From Bacteroidota bacterium (GTDB lineage: Bacteria; Bacteroidota; Bacteroidia; Bacteroidales; F082): a stretch of DNA of 64,000 nucleotides. Shown here one piece after another: positions 28,337 to 37,223 of this stretch. The position numbers were made by a program, and so were the translations under genes. The stretch is taken from positions 62,001 to 126,000 of the forward strand of contig JAHLLA010000005.1 in assembly GCA_020444415.1 (NCBI GenBank), given 5' to 3'. The notes beneath the pieces were generated by a model, which had not been told where the DNA came from, ran no database searches, and was given only the letters and a program-made list of their open reading frames with translations. Positions within the stretch are counted from its first letter, which is position 1; every line of letters starts with the position of its first letter.

Positions 28337-28501
28337 TGAAATAGATGTTTAATTAATAATGGGTTCATAAGTCATGAACTTTGACTGCAATAAAATTACA
28401 ATAATTTAGTAGTTAAATCAATTTTTTTAACGAGAAATTAAAAAAAACGATCTTATAAAAGAGAAGTTTGCCACTTTTACTTGCTAATTTCAATAAATGA
28501 A

Positions 28502-28530
28502 TTGAGTTTATTTAAAATATATTAATTTTG
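28502..28530 (+). promoter_or_regulatory. Promoter of tRNA-Pro
   Basis: TTG at 28502-28504, 18 bp, then TAATTTTG (28523-28530), a perfect TAnnTTTG box, about 80 bp before the mature tRNA. A small hairpin GATTTG/CAAATC follows at 28537-28553. Confidence 0.6.
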
Positions 28531-28610
28531 CCTCCTGATTTGAGAATCAAATCTCAAAAAGATTCATAAATCAAATCAACCACCTTTGCCAAAGGTATGG
28601 CATAGTTAGA

Positions 28611-28684
28611 CGGGGTGTGGTGCAGTTGGCTAGCATGCTTGCATGGGGTGCAAGTGGTCGCAGGTTCGAGTCCTGCCACTCCGA
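28611..28684 (+). tRNA. tRNA-Pro (anticodon GGG)
   Basis: A full cloverleaf can be drawn. The acceptor stem CGGGGTG/CACTCCG has one G-T pair. The D-arm stem is GTGC/GCAT. The anticodon stem CTTGC/GCAAG has a 7-nt loop ATGGGGT giving anticodon GGG at 28643-28645, and the T stem is GCAGG/CCTGC with a TTCGAGT loop. Discriminator A at 28684; CCA is not fully encoded. It reads CCC and CCU proline codons. Confidence 0.95.
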
Positions 28685-28693
28685 CAAATGTTG

Positions 28694-28729
28694 AAGAGTT
28701 ACTTTAACTTTATGTTGTAACTCTTTTTT
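28694..28729 (+). terminator. Intrinsic terminator of tRNA-Pro
   Basis: A 9-bp stem AAGAGTTAC/GTAACTCTT (28694-28702 with 28717-28725) is followed by a T run to 28729, ten bases after the tRNA. Confidence 0.85.
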
Positions 28730-29801
28730 ATTTAATGAATGATACTTTCTGCATCCAGGCATCAGTTTCGAGTTTCAACTCCCAGCTTTGGCCACCGTTA
28801 CCTGTTTTTATGATCTTTCCATTGTTAGAACTGGCACTTGAGCCCACAATGATACACAGGTCTTTATTGTAATAATCCAGCCCAAGCAACCACATGTTTT
28901 GCGGGCCGGGAGCAGGACCTTGGGTTTCCCAGTATTCGCCACTGTTATCAGTTCTCAAAATTTCATCATAATCGAAAGCCCCCCACCAGGTGGTGGCATC
29001 CAGCATTTTTAAACAGTTAATATCAGCGCCATTTGTTCCTCCGGTACCCGGGACAGAATCATTCCTCCATGTTTGCCCTCCATCATCGCTTACAATATAA
29101 TGGGCTTCCTGTCCATAAACGATATGTTTATTTCCAGATGAGGTTATGCCTATCCAAAGATGTTGGTTAAAATTGTCAATAGGAACGATCGAGTCCCAGT
29201 TTTGTCCGCCATCGGTTGTTCTGGCTATAAAGCCATTGGTATTGCCTCCTTCATATCCTCCCACACAATAAATAACATCAGCATTCATCGCATGAATACC
29301 CTGGATGTATTTGTTTTGTAACACATCATTCTGTATCTTGGTCCAGGTATTGCCTCCATCAGTTGAGTTATAAACCGTTCCGTAGGAGCCACTTACCCAG
29401 ATATTGTCAGAATCCACCATAGAAATTGAAACCAATTCTACTTCGGGAGGTTGCTGAGGTGTGTTTAATTGAGTCCATGTTTGCCCTTTATCAGTGGTTT
29501 TAAGAATGGTATTTTCACTGCCAATTACCCAGGCTGTGTTTTCATCAACCACCCAAACATCATTTAAATAGATACCGGTTAATGCTGCATTGCCTTCTCC
29601 CTGCCTGACCCAATTATCCCCGCCATCCGATGAAAATAAAATCATTCCATAGTTGGTGCTATCTGCCGCACCTACCGCCCATGCAACTTGCTCTTTTCCA
29701 GGTTCTGGTTCATCATTATCCTTATTACAGCCTATCTGAGTTCCTGCCAGGAAAAAAAGTATAATAGTAAATAGCGTTAAACAAGATTGTTTTGTTTTCA
29801 T
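28728..29801 (-). CDS. Lipoprotein with seven-bladed BNR/Ycf48-like propeller
   Basis: A 357-residue exported protein with a signal peptide and lipobox-like T-Q-I-G-C (Cys25), followed by an acidic/proline spacer. The rest consists of repeats with the Asp-box pattern (S-x-D-G-G-x-x-W): I counted seven copies ending in W-V, W-T, W-T, W-D, W-R, W-E and W-E, which suits a seven-bladed beta-propeller. Ycf48/HCF136-like and sialidase-like proteins share this fold. There are no obvious catalytic residues, so binding or assembly is more likely than enzymatic activity. Single gene, convergent with tRNA-Pro. Confidence 0.85.
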   Translation of the reverse strand: MKTKQSCLTLFTIILFFLAGTQIGCNKDNDEPEPGKEQVAWAVGAADSTNYGMILFSSDGGDNWVRQGEGNAALTGIYLNDVWVVDENTAWVIGSENTILKTTDKGQTWTQLNTPQQPPEVELVSISMVDSDNIWVSGSYGTVYNSTDGGNTWTKIQNDVLQNKYIQGIHAMNADVIYCVGGYEGGNTNGFIARTTDGGQNWDSIVPIDNFNQHLWIGITSSGNKHIVYGQEAHYIVSDDGGQTWRNDSVPGTGGTNGADINCLKMLDATTWWGAFDYDEILRTDNSGEYWETQGPAPGPQNMWLLGLDYYNKDLCIIVGSSASSNNGKIIKTGNGGQSWELKLETDAWMQKVSFIK

Positions 29802-29955
29802 AATTGTGTTTTTTGAATTATCAGTTAATAATCAGCTTGTTATTTATTTCTACGATTAATCAGCGGTATGGGTTTCAACAACTTCTCTTACTCAAAAATA
29901 ACTATCCTTGTTACCCAGTATGATTGTATAATGTGTTTATTTTTCCTTTCCAAAC

Positions 29956-30906
29956 TTAAAAAAAGGAAATAAATAGCAAGCTGGAAGTTGCAACACTCAG
30001 CACTAATGTTACCATAATGGTCATTGATACAAGGTCGGGTCTGCAATTGAATTGCTTGGCAAAAACAACCGTAAGTATCGCTGATGGTAAAGCTGTTTCG
30101 ATCACTACAATTTCACGCATCATTTCGGTAAAATGCAACCCAATTGTTAACCACACGGCTAATAAGGGTTTTACAATGAGTTTTAACAATACTGCAATCC
30201 CTAAAAACATATAGATATGTTTTATTTTTTTTAATTCAATTAACAATCCGATAGTAAACGCTACCATAAGTAAATTGGCATTGCCAATAAGTTGAAAAAA
30301 ATGAACAAAGCTTGTAAAAACATGGCCTCCCGTTTCAAAAGGAATAAAGGACAAGCTTATTCCAGCAACCAGTGAAATAAAAATTGGGGAAACAAAAAAA
30401 TTTTTCACCGACTTCATGATAAACTTACCTTCAAGTTTTGATTCGCCATAATACATCGCGATGAGCGGTCCTAATATGAACAACAGCAGGCCAACACCAA
30501 ATTCACTGGTCACCACGGCTTCCTCCATCGCCAGGGCATTCCCCTGGAATACTTGCCTGACAATTGGATATCCTAGCATGGTGGTCATTCCAAATGCGGA
30601 TACCAATATAAGGGCTCCTTTTTCACCTGGTTTAAATTTCAATATAGTAGCAATAAACCATGCCATAATAATTACAGCAATTTCAATCGCAGCCATTATC
30701 ATTGCCATAATTAAAAAATCGCTGTCAAAATGTTTTAAAACAAGAGAGGAAAATATCACAGCTGGAAGAGTGACCTGTAATACAATACGGCTAAACAAGG
30801 TGCTGTCATCTTTTTTCAAGACACCAAACTTTTTAAGCAATGCCGCAAGTACAATAATTGCCAGCATTACTATCACACCAGAAACCAAGCTTTGGGTAGA
30901 ATCCAT
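29956..30906 (-). CDS. AEC family transporter
   Basis: A 316-residue membrane protein with about ten hydrophobic segments, of the auxin efflux carrier/malate permease type. Family hallmarks are V-L-Q-V-T-L-P-A-V-I-F in the first half and E-T-A-L-P-S-A-I-L-T-V-V-F in the second. The two halves mirror each other, as in the bile/arsenite/riboflavin transporter superfamily. The substrate is probably an organic acid, but cannot be read from sequence. No transport or metabolic partner is adjacent. Confidence 0.88.
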   Translation of the reverse strand: MDSTQSLVSGVIVMLAIIVLAALLKKFGVLKKDDSTLFSRIVLQVTLPAVIFSSLVLKHFDSDFLIMAMIMAAIEIAVIIMAWFIATILKFKPGEKGALILVSAFGMTTMLGYPIVRQVFQGNALAMEEAVVTSEFGVGLLLFILGPLIAMYYGESKLEGKFIMKSVKNFFVSPIFISLVAGISLSFIPFETGGHVFTSFVHFFQLIGNANLLMVAFTIGLLIELKKIKHIYMFLGIAVLLKLIVKPLLAVWLTIGLHFTEMMREIVVIETALPSAILTVVFAKQFNCRPDLVSMTIMVTLVLSVATSSLLFISFF

Positions 30907-30973
30907 GATAAAATAAATTTGTCTTATTAGGGTATTGGTTAACGCCTACTAAGTTACAAATATCATTTTACCC

Positions 30974-31004
30974 ATAAAAAAACGCCCATCAAATTGACAG
31001 GCGT
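30974..31004 (-). terminator. Intrinsic terminator of outer-membrane protein gene
   Basis: ACGCC (30982-30986) pairs with GGCGT (31000-31004), and a T run follows on the minus strand. It lies 25 bp after the stop of the 31029-31661 gene. Confidence 0.75.
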
Positions 31005-31028
31005 CTAATGATATATCTTCTGGCTGAT

Positions 31029-31661
31029 TTAATTTCCCATTTTAAACACAAGTCCTCCGTTAAAATCACCTTGCACCAGTGTTGCATAACTGTTCAAACT
31101 CAGCCCACAACCTGAACCGCCCGTGCCGATGCCGCAATAACCACCCACGCCGCCAAACGACATAGGCAACATTAATCGACCTCTCAAAATTATACCTACA
31201 TGGTCAGAGAACATGAATTTTACTCCTCCTCCCGCGGTGACCGAAAACCGCCAGGTATCGGTATAGGCATCCAGTGCAAACAAAGTGGCTCCCAGGGTAA
31301 ACGATCCGAACGGGATAATATCCGGGTTGCTAAGTGGTATTTTCTTTATTGTACCTATTTGAAAATAATTGGTATGAACTCCCGTTTGCTCATCTGAAAA
31401 GCCTGGGTAGCCCGCATAAGCAGTAAAACGTGCTTCGCTGTTCATGCCGGTATAACTTAATTCAATGTCTACCACGTCGCGTAAAGGAATAACTAGTGAT
31501 AATCCATAATCCATCCCATCAGTAATTTTCAGTTTGCCTTCATAAAAGTTGATGCTTCCACCAAACATATATCCGGCAAAGGGCATGATCTCAATACCAC
31601 CCTGCGCCAACGAGAATACTGGAATTAAGAGGCTTAATAGAAAGAGTTTGATTTTTTTCAT
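31029..31661 (-). CDS. Predicted outer-membrane beta-barrel protein, function unknown
   Basis: A 210-residue protein with a clear signal peptide (M-K-K-I-K-L-F-L-L-S-L-L, cleavage near S-L-A-Q). The mature part is rich in alternating hydrophobic/polar strands and glycine/aromatic residues, as in OmpX/OmpW-like barrels. A glycine-rich loop with two cysteines (Y-C-G-I-G-T-G-G-S-G-C-G) precedes the last strands. I use the ATG at 31661, since the frame extends 12 residues upstream but the signal peptide starts there. No specific family recognised. Confidence 0.75.
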   Translation of the reverse strand: MKKIKLFLLSLLIPVFSLAQGGIEIMPFAGYMFGGSINFYEGKLKITDGMDYGLSLVIPLRDVVDIELSYTGMNSEARFTAYAGYPGFSDEQTGVHTNYFQIGTIKKIPLSNPDIIPFGSFTLGATLFALDAYTDTWRFSVTAGGGVKFMFSDHVGIILRGRLMLPMSFGGVGGYCGIGTGGSGCGLSLNSYATLVQGDFNGGLVFKMGN

Positions 31662-31727
31662 TGTTGTTTTTTTGGTAAGTAATGCGCAAAGAAACAAAAT
31701 TTTTATCTCGAATCTAAAGTATTAATG

Positions 31728-32822
31728 CTATTGAGAGGAAGATCTCATTTTATATTGCCGGATGGTCGCTATTCGGTTTGTTTTTCCGGTGGGAGTTTTT
31801 ATAAAAATCTGAAGGAATACAATTTCCTTAGGAATTTCATGTTTTTCGAGCTTTTCTTCTAGTTCGAGCCACAGCTTAAATATTTGCCGTTCGATGTGCT
31901 CGCCTTTTTCAATAAATAATACCAGCTTTTGTCCAAGCATTGGATCATTCACCCCCCCTATGAAGTAATCCGTTGAGAATATGCCAGAAATTTTGTGTTC
32001 TACTTTCTCCGGAATAAATTTCAACCCGCCACTAATAATGACATTATCTGCCCTGCCTGTTATGCGGAATTTGCCTGTTTTATCCATTTCTGCTAAATCG
32101 CTAGTTTTCAGGCCACGAATGCCGAGGTGTGGTGCAGAAACTACAATACACCCTTTGTTAATTCTCAAAGAAACTCCGGGTAGTGCTGAATACATGTCAC
32201 TTCTGTTAGACCCATTTATTCTTCTAGCTGCAATATGGGTCAATGTTTCCGTCATGCCATAGGTTTGCCACACTTTCGTTTTCATATGCTGCAATTGCAG
32301 CAAAAGTTGATCGGGGATGAAGGAGCCGCCAATAATAAGTTTTTCAATGTTTGAAAGCGGATTATTTTTTTCTTTGATCAGTTGAGATACCTGTAACGGC
32401 ACCATAGCAGAAAATGCGATTTTTAATTCTGCAATTTCAGGCTGTGAAGTGGGTTCGGTAATACAGAGGTCAAGGCTACCCACCAGCGCCCTAACGACCA
32501 TCATTTTTCCGGCTATGAAACTCATCGGAAGGCAAAGTAGAATTTTATCCTTTTTTTTCAGATTAAAAAAGGAGATCGTAGCTTCAGCACTGGCCATCAT
32601 GTGCTTTTTAAGCAACTGAATTTCTTTGGGCTTACCGGTCGATCCAGAGGTGTTTGCTTTTATTGTTTCCGATGGCGAAAACCAATTGAGGATGAATGTA
32701 AACAACTCTTCTTCAAACGCACTTTTATTTTTTTTAGAAAGTTTTTCATGACAAAACTGCACAAGGCTTTCTTTAGAAAAAGCTTTACCGCTTATGAAAT
32801 ATATAGGGTTTGGTTTATTCAT
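31728..32822 (-). CDS. menE: o-Succinylbenzoate-CoA ligase
   Basis: Activates o-succinylbenzoate to its CoA thioester in menaquinone synthesis. The 364-residue AMP-forming enzyme is on the short side (usually ~450), a type seen in this phylum. Motifs are T-S-G-S-T-G-K-P-K-E, Q-T-Y-G-M-T-E-T-L, and a C-terminal I-T-G-R-A-D-N-V-I with the late Lys in P-T-G-K-T-N-R. I choose the ATG at 32822, overlapping the end of menC by 8 bp; another ATG lies 4 codons upstream. Last gene of menB-menA-menC-menE. Confidence 0.92.
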   Translation of the reverse strand: MNKPNPIYFISGKAFSKESLVQFCHEKLSKKNKSAFEEELFTFILNWFSPSETIKANTSGSTGKPKEIQLLKKHMMASAEATISFFNLKKKDKILLCLPMSFIAGKMMVVRALVGSLDLCITEPTSQPEIAELKIAFSAMVPLQVSQLIKEKNNPLSNIEKLIIGGSFIPDQLLLQLQHMKTKVWQTYGMTETLTHIAARRINGSNRSDMYSALPGVSLRINKGCIVVSAPHLGIRGLKTSDLAEMDKTGKFRITGRADNVIISGGLKFIPEKVEHKISGIFSTDYFIGGVNDPMLGQKLVLFIEKGEHIERQIFKLWLELEEKLEKHEIPKEIVFLQIFIKTPTGKTNRIATIRQYKMRSSSQ

Positions 32823-33873
32823 CAAGCAATGCATTTAAATTCCATTCATTATGATCGTAGTAATGCAATGCAGCATTTTGTATTTGCAAAGGTGAAGGCA
32901 CATTATTTTTAAATAGCTGCCCGGTTCCCAACCCCTGGTACATATTGGTTTGCAATGTATAAGACCACTGGGCAATGGCATTAAGCCCGATATTCGATTC
33001 GAGTGCTGATGTAACCCACCAGCCAATTTTTCGGGTTTCAGCTGCCCTGATCCAACTTTCACTCACCTTTAAACCACCTATCAAGCTTGGTTTCAGAATA
33101 ATAAATTGTGGCCGGATTGTATCTAGCATATTTTCAATTTCTTCTTTTTCCGTTAAACCAATCAATTCTTCATCTAATGCGATTGGGATTGGTGACATTT
33201 CGCATAAACGTGTCATTTCCTGCCATTGGCCCTGCCTGACAGGCTGTTCAATGGAATGCAATTGATATTCAGATAATCTTTTTAATTTTTCCAGGGCTTC
33301 ATCAGGTATAAAAGCACCATTGGCATCTACCCGGAGTTCCAGGTCATATCCAGAAAACTCTTTTCTAATCTTCTTCAATAGCAATAGTTCATCTTCAAAA
33401 TTGATGGCCCCTATCTTTAATTTAATGCAATCAAATCCCGCGGCTACTTTTTCCTTTACTTGCTGATACATATTTTCAACATTCCCCATCCATATTAAAC
33501 CGTTAATGGGAATGTTACTTTCACCCAATGTAAAGGCAGATGGAAAAAGTATTTGAGACGTTTCCGAGTTCAGATCAAGCAGCGCCGTTTCAATTCCAAA
33601 CCTGATAGACGGAAATTCTTTCAGTCCTTCGATCAACCCATTCGATGCAATGTTTATATCGGCCGTCACTTCTTTTAGCTTCGATTCGAAATCGGGCCGG
33701 TCATCCATGCTCAACTTCTTGATGATGCTGCATTCTCCAATCCCTTTTTTAGCAGGATTGTCCTCGTTATGTACAATGATGAACCAGGAATCTTTATCCA
33801 ACAATACACCCCTGGATGTGCCACCGGGTTTTTTAAATTGAAATGTAAGTTTTTTGAAATTTGCTTTAAGCAT
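32815..33873 (-). CDS. menC: o-Succinylbenzoate synthase
   Basis: A 352-residue enolase-superfamily enzyme that dehydrates SHCHC to o-succinylbenzoate. Active-site residues are visible: K-L-K in C-I-K-L-K-I-G, metal ligands Asp in L-R-V-D-A-N-G-A, Glu in S-I-E-Q-P and Asp in A-L-D-E-E, and Lys in I-I-L-K-P-S-L. It overlaps menE by 8 bp and starts 67 bp after the menA stop. Confidence 0.93.
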   Translation of the reverse strand: MLKANFKKLTFQFKKPGGTSRGVLLDKDSWFIIVHNEDNPAKKGIGECSIIKKLSMDDRPDFESKLKEVTADINIASNGLIEGLKEFPSIRFGIETALLDLNSETSQILFPSAFTLGESNIPINGLIWMGNVENMYQQVKEKVAAGFDCIKLKIGAINFEDELLLLKKIRKEFSGYDLELRVDANGAFIPDEALEKLKRLSEYQLHSIEQPVRQGQWQEMTRLCEMSPIPIALDEELIGLTEKEEIENMLDTIRPQFIILKPSLIGGLKVSESWIRAAETRKIGWWVTSALESNIGLNAIAQWSYTLQTNMYQGLGTGQLFKNNVPSPLQIQNAALHYYDHNEWNLNALLDE

Positions 33874-33939
33874 CCCATTTATTTAAAGCATAAAAATAAC
33901 AAACTAATGCCAGATATTGAATTCTGCATTGGTTCGTGG

Positions 33940-34839
33940 TTAAATCAACAAGCCTATGCCAAACACGATCACAAAAATCAATGTGGCGAGGGCTGTTTTT
34001 TTAAGGTAGGGATCTAATCTTCTCTGATCAGTTACTTTAAATATGTCATTGAGATTTATAGCGAACAATGGAAAAGTGGTTACAAAAAGAAATTCCCAAT
34101 AGGAAGTAAACGTGATCATGACATAGATGAATGTAGCCAGAAATCCTGTGAAAATCAGCCATAACTGGTAATTACGGGCCGACTTATAACCAATACGAAC
34201 GACAATGGTCTTTTTGCCCGAATGCCGATCATTTTCCATATCCCTCATATTGTTCAGGTTCAGTACGGCCGTGCTGAAAAAACCGAGGGTAGCCGCTGGC
34301 AATAAAATATACCATGAGAAACTCAGTGTGTTTAAATAATAGGTACCTGCCACTGCCAGTAGGCCAAAAAATACAAAAACAAAAGCATCGCCAAAGCCTG
34401 CATACCCATAAGATTTCTTGCCCACCGTATATTTTATGGAAGCTAAAATGGCTAGTATACCAAATGCCAAAAAAATAAATGCTTCAAACCAACGATCTGC
34501 AAAACTCTCGTAAATGAGCCAGATTCCGCTGAAAAGTGTCAGAATTACAATGAACAACATCCCCATTCTCATCTGTTTCGGACTGATCTCACCTCCCTGC
34601 ACCGTCCGTACCGGCCCCAACCTGTTCTCATTATCTGTTCCCCTCATCGAATCGCCATAATCATTCGAAAAGTTGGATAAAACCTGCAGTAAGGTGGTGG
34701 TTACAATAGCAAGAATAATTACAATCCATTGGTAATTATCCTCCCGTATAGCGAGGAAACTACCCATTAAAATACTTGACAGAGCCAGTGGTAATGTCCT
34801 CAATCGTGATGCTTTTAGCCATGATTTAAAAGAAGGCAT
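33940..34839 (-). CDS. menA: 1,4-Dihydroxy-2-naphthoate polyprenyltransferase
   Basis: A 299-residue UbiA-family membrane enzyme that attaches the polyprenyl side chain to DHNA. The first aspartate-rich motif is N-F-S-N-D-Y-G-D near residue 60, the second is N-N-M-R-D-M-E-N-D near 195, and about eight hydrophobic segments are present. It starts 9 bp after menB ends, so the two are surely co-transcribed. Confidence 0.94.
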   Translation of the reverse strand: MPSFKSWLKASRLRTLPLALSSILMGSFLAIREDNYQWIVIILAIVTTTLLQVLSNFSNDYGDSMRGTDNENRLGPVRTVQGGEISPKQMRMGMLFIVILTLFSGIWLIYESFADRWFEAFIFLAFGILAILASIKYTVGKKSYGYAGFGDAFVFVFFGLLAVAGTYYLNTLSFSWYILLPAATLGFFSTAVLNLNNMRDMENDRHSGKKTIVVRIGYKSARNYQLWLIFTGFLATFIYVMITFTSYWEFLFVTTFPLFAINLNDIFKVTDQRRLDPYLKKTALATLIFVIVFGIGLLI

Positions 34840-34848
34840 TGCGCGTAC

Positions 34849-35670
34849 TTAAGGAAACTTTGGGTATTTATGAAAGTCAGGGTCGCGTTTTTCAAGAAAT
34901 GCATGCTTGCCTTCCTGTGCTTCATCCGTAAGATAATACAAAAGCGTGGCATTACCGGCAAATTCCTGCAGGCCGATTTGTCCGTCCAGTTCGGCGTTCA
35001 GTCCGAGTTTGATCATCCTGAGCGCCATAGGGCTTCGCTTGTGCATCGTTAAACACCATTCAACAGTTTCTTCTTCCAGTTTTTCCAATGGTACTACTTT
35101 ATTTACAAGTCCCATATCCAGTGCTTTTTTAGCTGAATATTGCTTATTCAGAAACCATATCTCGCGGGCTTTCTTCTGACCAATGATACTCGCCAGGTAT
35201 GAAGAACCTAAACCGGCATCAAAACTGCCCACTTTAGGGCCGGTTTGTCCAAATATCGCATTTTCAGATGCTATCGTCAGGTCGCAAACAACATGTAACA
35301 CATGGCCGCCACCAATCGCAAAGCCATTTACCATCGCTATCACCGGTTTCGGCATCGATCTGATCTTTCGCTGCACATCCAGCACATTCAAACGGGGTAC
35401 GCCGTCTTTCCCAATATAGCCACCTTTGCCTTTTACATTCTGATCGCCACCACTGCAAAAGGCTTTGTCACCTTCACCTGTTAATATAATCGTGTACACA
35501 TCCTGGTTTTCGCGCAACATTTCAAAAGCCGTTGCCATCTCTGTAGTAGTAGTAGGTGTAAACGCATTGTAATAACGAGGTCGGTTAATAGTGACTTTGG
35601 CAATGTGATTCCAATATTCCAGTTTAATTTCTTCAAATTCCCTGATCGGTTTCCAATCTATTTTACTCAT
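34849..35670 (-). CDS. menB: 1,4-Dihydroxy-2-naphthoyl-CoA synthase
   Basis: A 273-residue crotonase-fold enzyme cyclising o-succinylbenzoyl-CoA to DHNA-CoA. Motifs are Y-Y-N-A-F-T-P near residue 40, C-S-G-G-D-Q-N-V-K, an oxyanion-hole segment N-G-F-A-I-G-G-G-H, and [10 protein letters not shown]. The final K-Y-P-K-F-P is the usual MenB end. First gene of a menB-menA-menC-menE unit; its start faces the GH18 gene across a 91-bp divergent gap. Confidence 0.95.
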   Translation of the reverse strand: MSKIDWKPIREFEEIKLEYWNHIAKVTINRPRYYNAFTPTTTTEMATAFEMLRENQDVYTIILTGEGDKAFCSGGDQNVKGKGGYIGKDGVPRLNVLDVQRKIRSMPKPVIAMVNGFAIGGGHVLHVVCDLTIASENAIFGQTGPKVGSFDAGLGSSYLASIIGQKKAREIWFLNKQYSAKKALDMGLVNKVVPLEKLEEETVEWCLTMHKRSPMALRMIKLGLNAELDGQIGLQEFAGNATLLYYLTDEAQEGKHAFLEKRDPDFHKYPKFP

Positions 35671-35761
35671 GGTATTTGCTATTTATTAAAGGAAACGAAA
35701 TTATAAATATTTTCGGACTGCCTCGTTTAGTATTTGTATTTTTAGCTCCCGAAACAGAAAT

Positions 35762-37216
35762 ATGAAAATAAGATCGCTATATATCGTTTTATTGTTGCTT
35801 TTCATCCAGCAGCAGTTCATTTTCAGCCAGGAGCATCCATCCATTCACCAGCTTGAATATGAAAAATACAAAGATCTTCCAAAGGAGCTATCACGTTTTG
35901 ATCCGTCAGGAGAGGATATTATCCCTATGAACACTTTCAAAAACCGTGCACCTAATGTGGCGGTATTTGGTTATTTCCCTTATTGGAAATATCCCGAATC
36001 GATAGGGGATATGCAGTTTGATTTGTTGAGTCACATCGCTGTTTTTGACTTTGCCGTATCTTCAAATGGAAATCTGTCGCCACCGTCAGGTTGGCCGTGG
36101 ACCGACCTGATCAATACAGCGCATGAAAATAGCGTAAAGATTATTTTAACGGCTGTTAATTTTAATAGTTCACAGATTCATCAGTTGTTAACGGATCCTG
36201 ACTCCAAGGAGAATTTCTTTCAGCAAATCAAGTCCACGATTCTGACCTTTGATCTGCAAGGTGTAAATATTGATTTCGAGAACATCGATGAGGATGACCG
36301 GGGAGAGGAACTGAACGGGTTTATGTCGGACTTAAGCAATTTCCTGCATGCAGAAATTCCCGGTTCGGAAGTTTCTATTGCCATACCGCCCGTGAATTGG
36401 GGTGGCTGGCAGTTTATGGGTTTGGCAGAGGCTTGTGATTATATGTTCATAATGGGCTATAATTTTTACGGGCCCTGGAGCACTGCTAGTGGCGCATGTG
36501 CACCATTAATCGGTGGAAGCTATAATATTACCAACTCATTCCTTTACCAGTTTGGTGCAGTGGCTGCCAATTATCCTGAAAAGTTAATCCTAGGGGTTCC
36601 TTATTATGGTAATCGATGGGAAACACAAGACGGTGAAGCGTATTCGCTAACCCTTGACCATACCAATCAACCGACGTACAGCCTTGCAAAAAATACTTCA
36701 GATCAATATGGCGAATTATGGGACGGGATCAGCCAGACACCTTACTGCAGCTATTTGGAAAGCAACAACTGGTACCAGGTTTGGTACGATTCTGATTCCA
36801 GTCTAAGGCTTAAATATGACCTTGCTGAATTTTATAATATAAAAGGTATTGGCATGTGGGCGTTGGGCTATGACAGCGACAAACCGGAACTTTGGGATGA
36901 GATCAGAAGACGGTATGAAGGTACATCTTCAGTAGAAGATCTTGCCGATCATACCTTGGATATTAGGGTAGCAAATAATACAAATGGCACACTTCAGGTT
37001 GAATTTGAATTAAAAGAGCGAGCGTCTGTTTCAATCCTTCTTTCAAATATTTCAGGGCAAATTATATTTCAAAACGATTACCGACAAATGTCAATAGGTA
37101 AACATCAGTTGCAAATACCTTTGCGACAGATGTCGGGTGGCATTTATATTTTGAAACTCTTTGGTAAAACCGGATCAGAATACCAGAGTGGTATTAAAAA
37201 GATATTTGTCAGGTAA
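35762..37216 (+). CDS. Secreted GH18-like hydrolase with T9SS sorting domain
   Basis: A 484-residue protein: signal peptide (cleavage near I-F-S-Q), GH18 TIM barrel (about 60-385), then a T9SS type A sorting domain (about 405-484, with G-G-I-Y-I-L-K-L). The catalytic segment reads Q-G-V-N-I-D-F-E: Asp171 and the acid Glu173 are kept, while the first two positions of the D-x-x-D-x-D-x-E motif are Gln166 and Asn169. G-V-N-I-D-F-E is closer to the SleL/YaaH-like branch than to classical chitinases. Chitin, peptidoglycan or another GlcNAc glycan could be the substrate. It interrupts the men genes on the opposite strand. Confidence 0.85.
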   Translation: MKIRSLYIVLLLLFIQQQFIFSQEHPSIHQLEYEKYKDLPKELSRFDPSGEDIIPMNTFKNRAPNVAVFGYFPYWKYPESIGDMQFDLLSHIAVFDFAVSSNGNLSPPSGWPWTDLINTAHENSVKIILTAVNFNSSQIHQLLTDPDSKENFFQQIKSTILTFDLQGVNIDFENIDEDDRGEELNGFMSDLSNFLHAEIPGSEVSIAIPPVNWGGWQFMGLAEACDYMFIMGYNFYGPWSTASGACAPLIGGSYNITNSFLYQFGAVAANYPEKLILGVPYYGNRWETQDGEAYSLTLDHTNQPTYSLAKNTSDQYGELWDGISQTPYCSYLESNNWYQVWYDSDSSLRLKYDLAEFYNIKGIGMWALGYDSDKPELWDEIRRRYEGTSSVEDLADHTLDIRVANNTNGTLQVEFELKERASVSILLSNISGQIIFQNDYRQMSIGKHQLQIPLRQMSGGIYILKLFGKTGSEYQSGIKKIFVR

Positions 37217-37223
37217 TCAGCTC

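Noticed and set aside
28571-28762. 63-codon minus-strand ORF containing W-Q-D-S-N-L-R-P-L-A-P
   Set aside because: It is the antisense of tRNA-Pro and its flanks; this peptide is a well-known spurious translation opposite tRNA genes.
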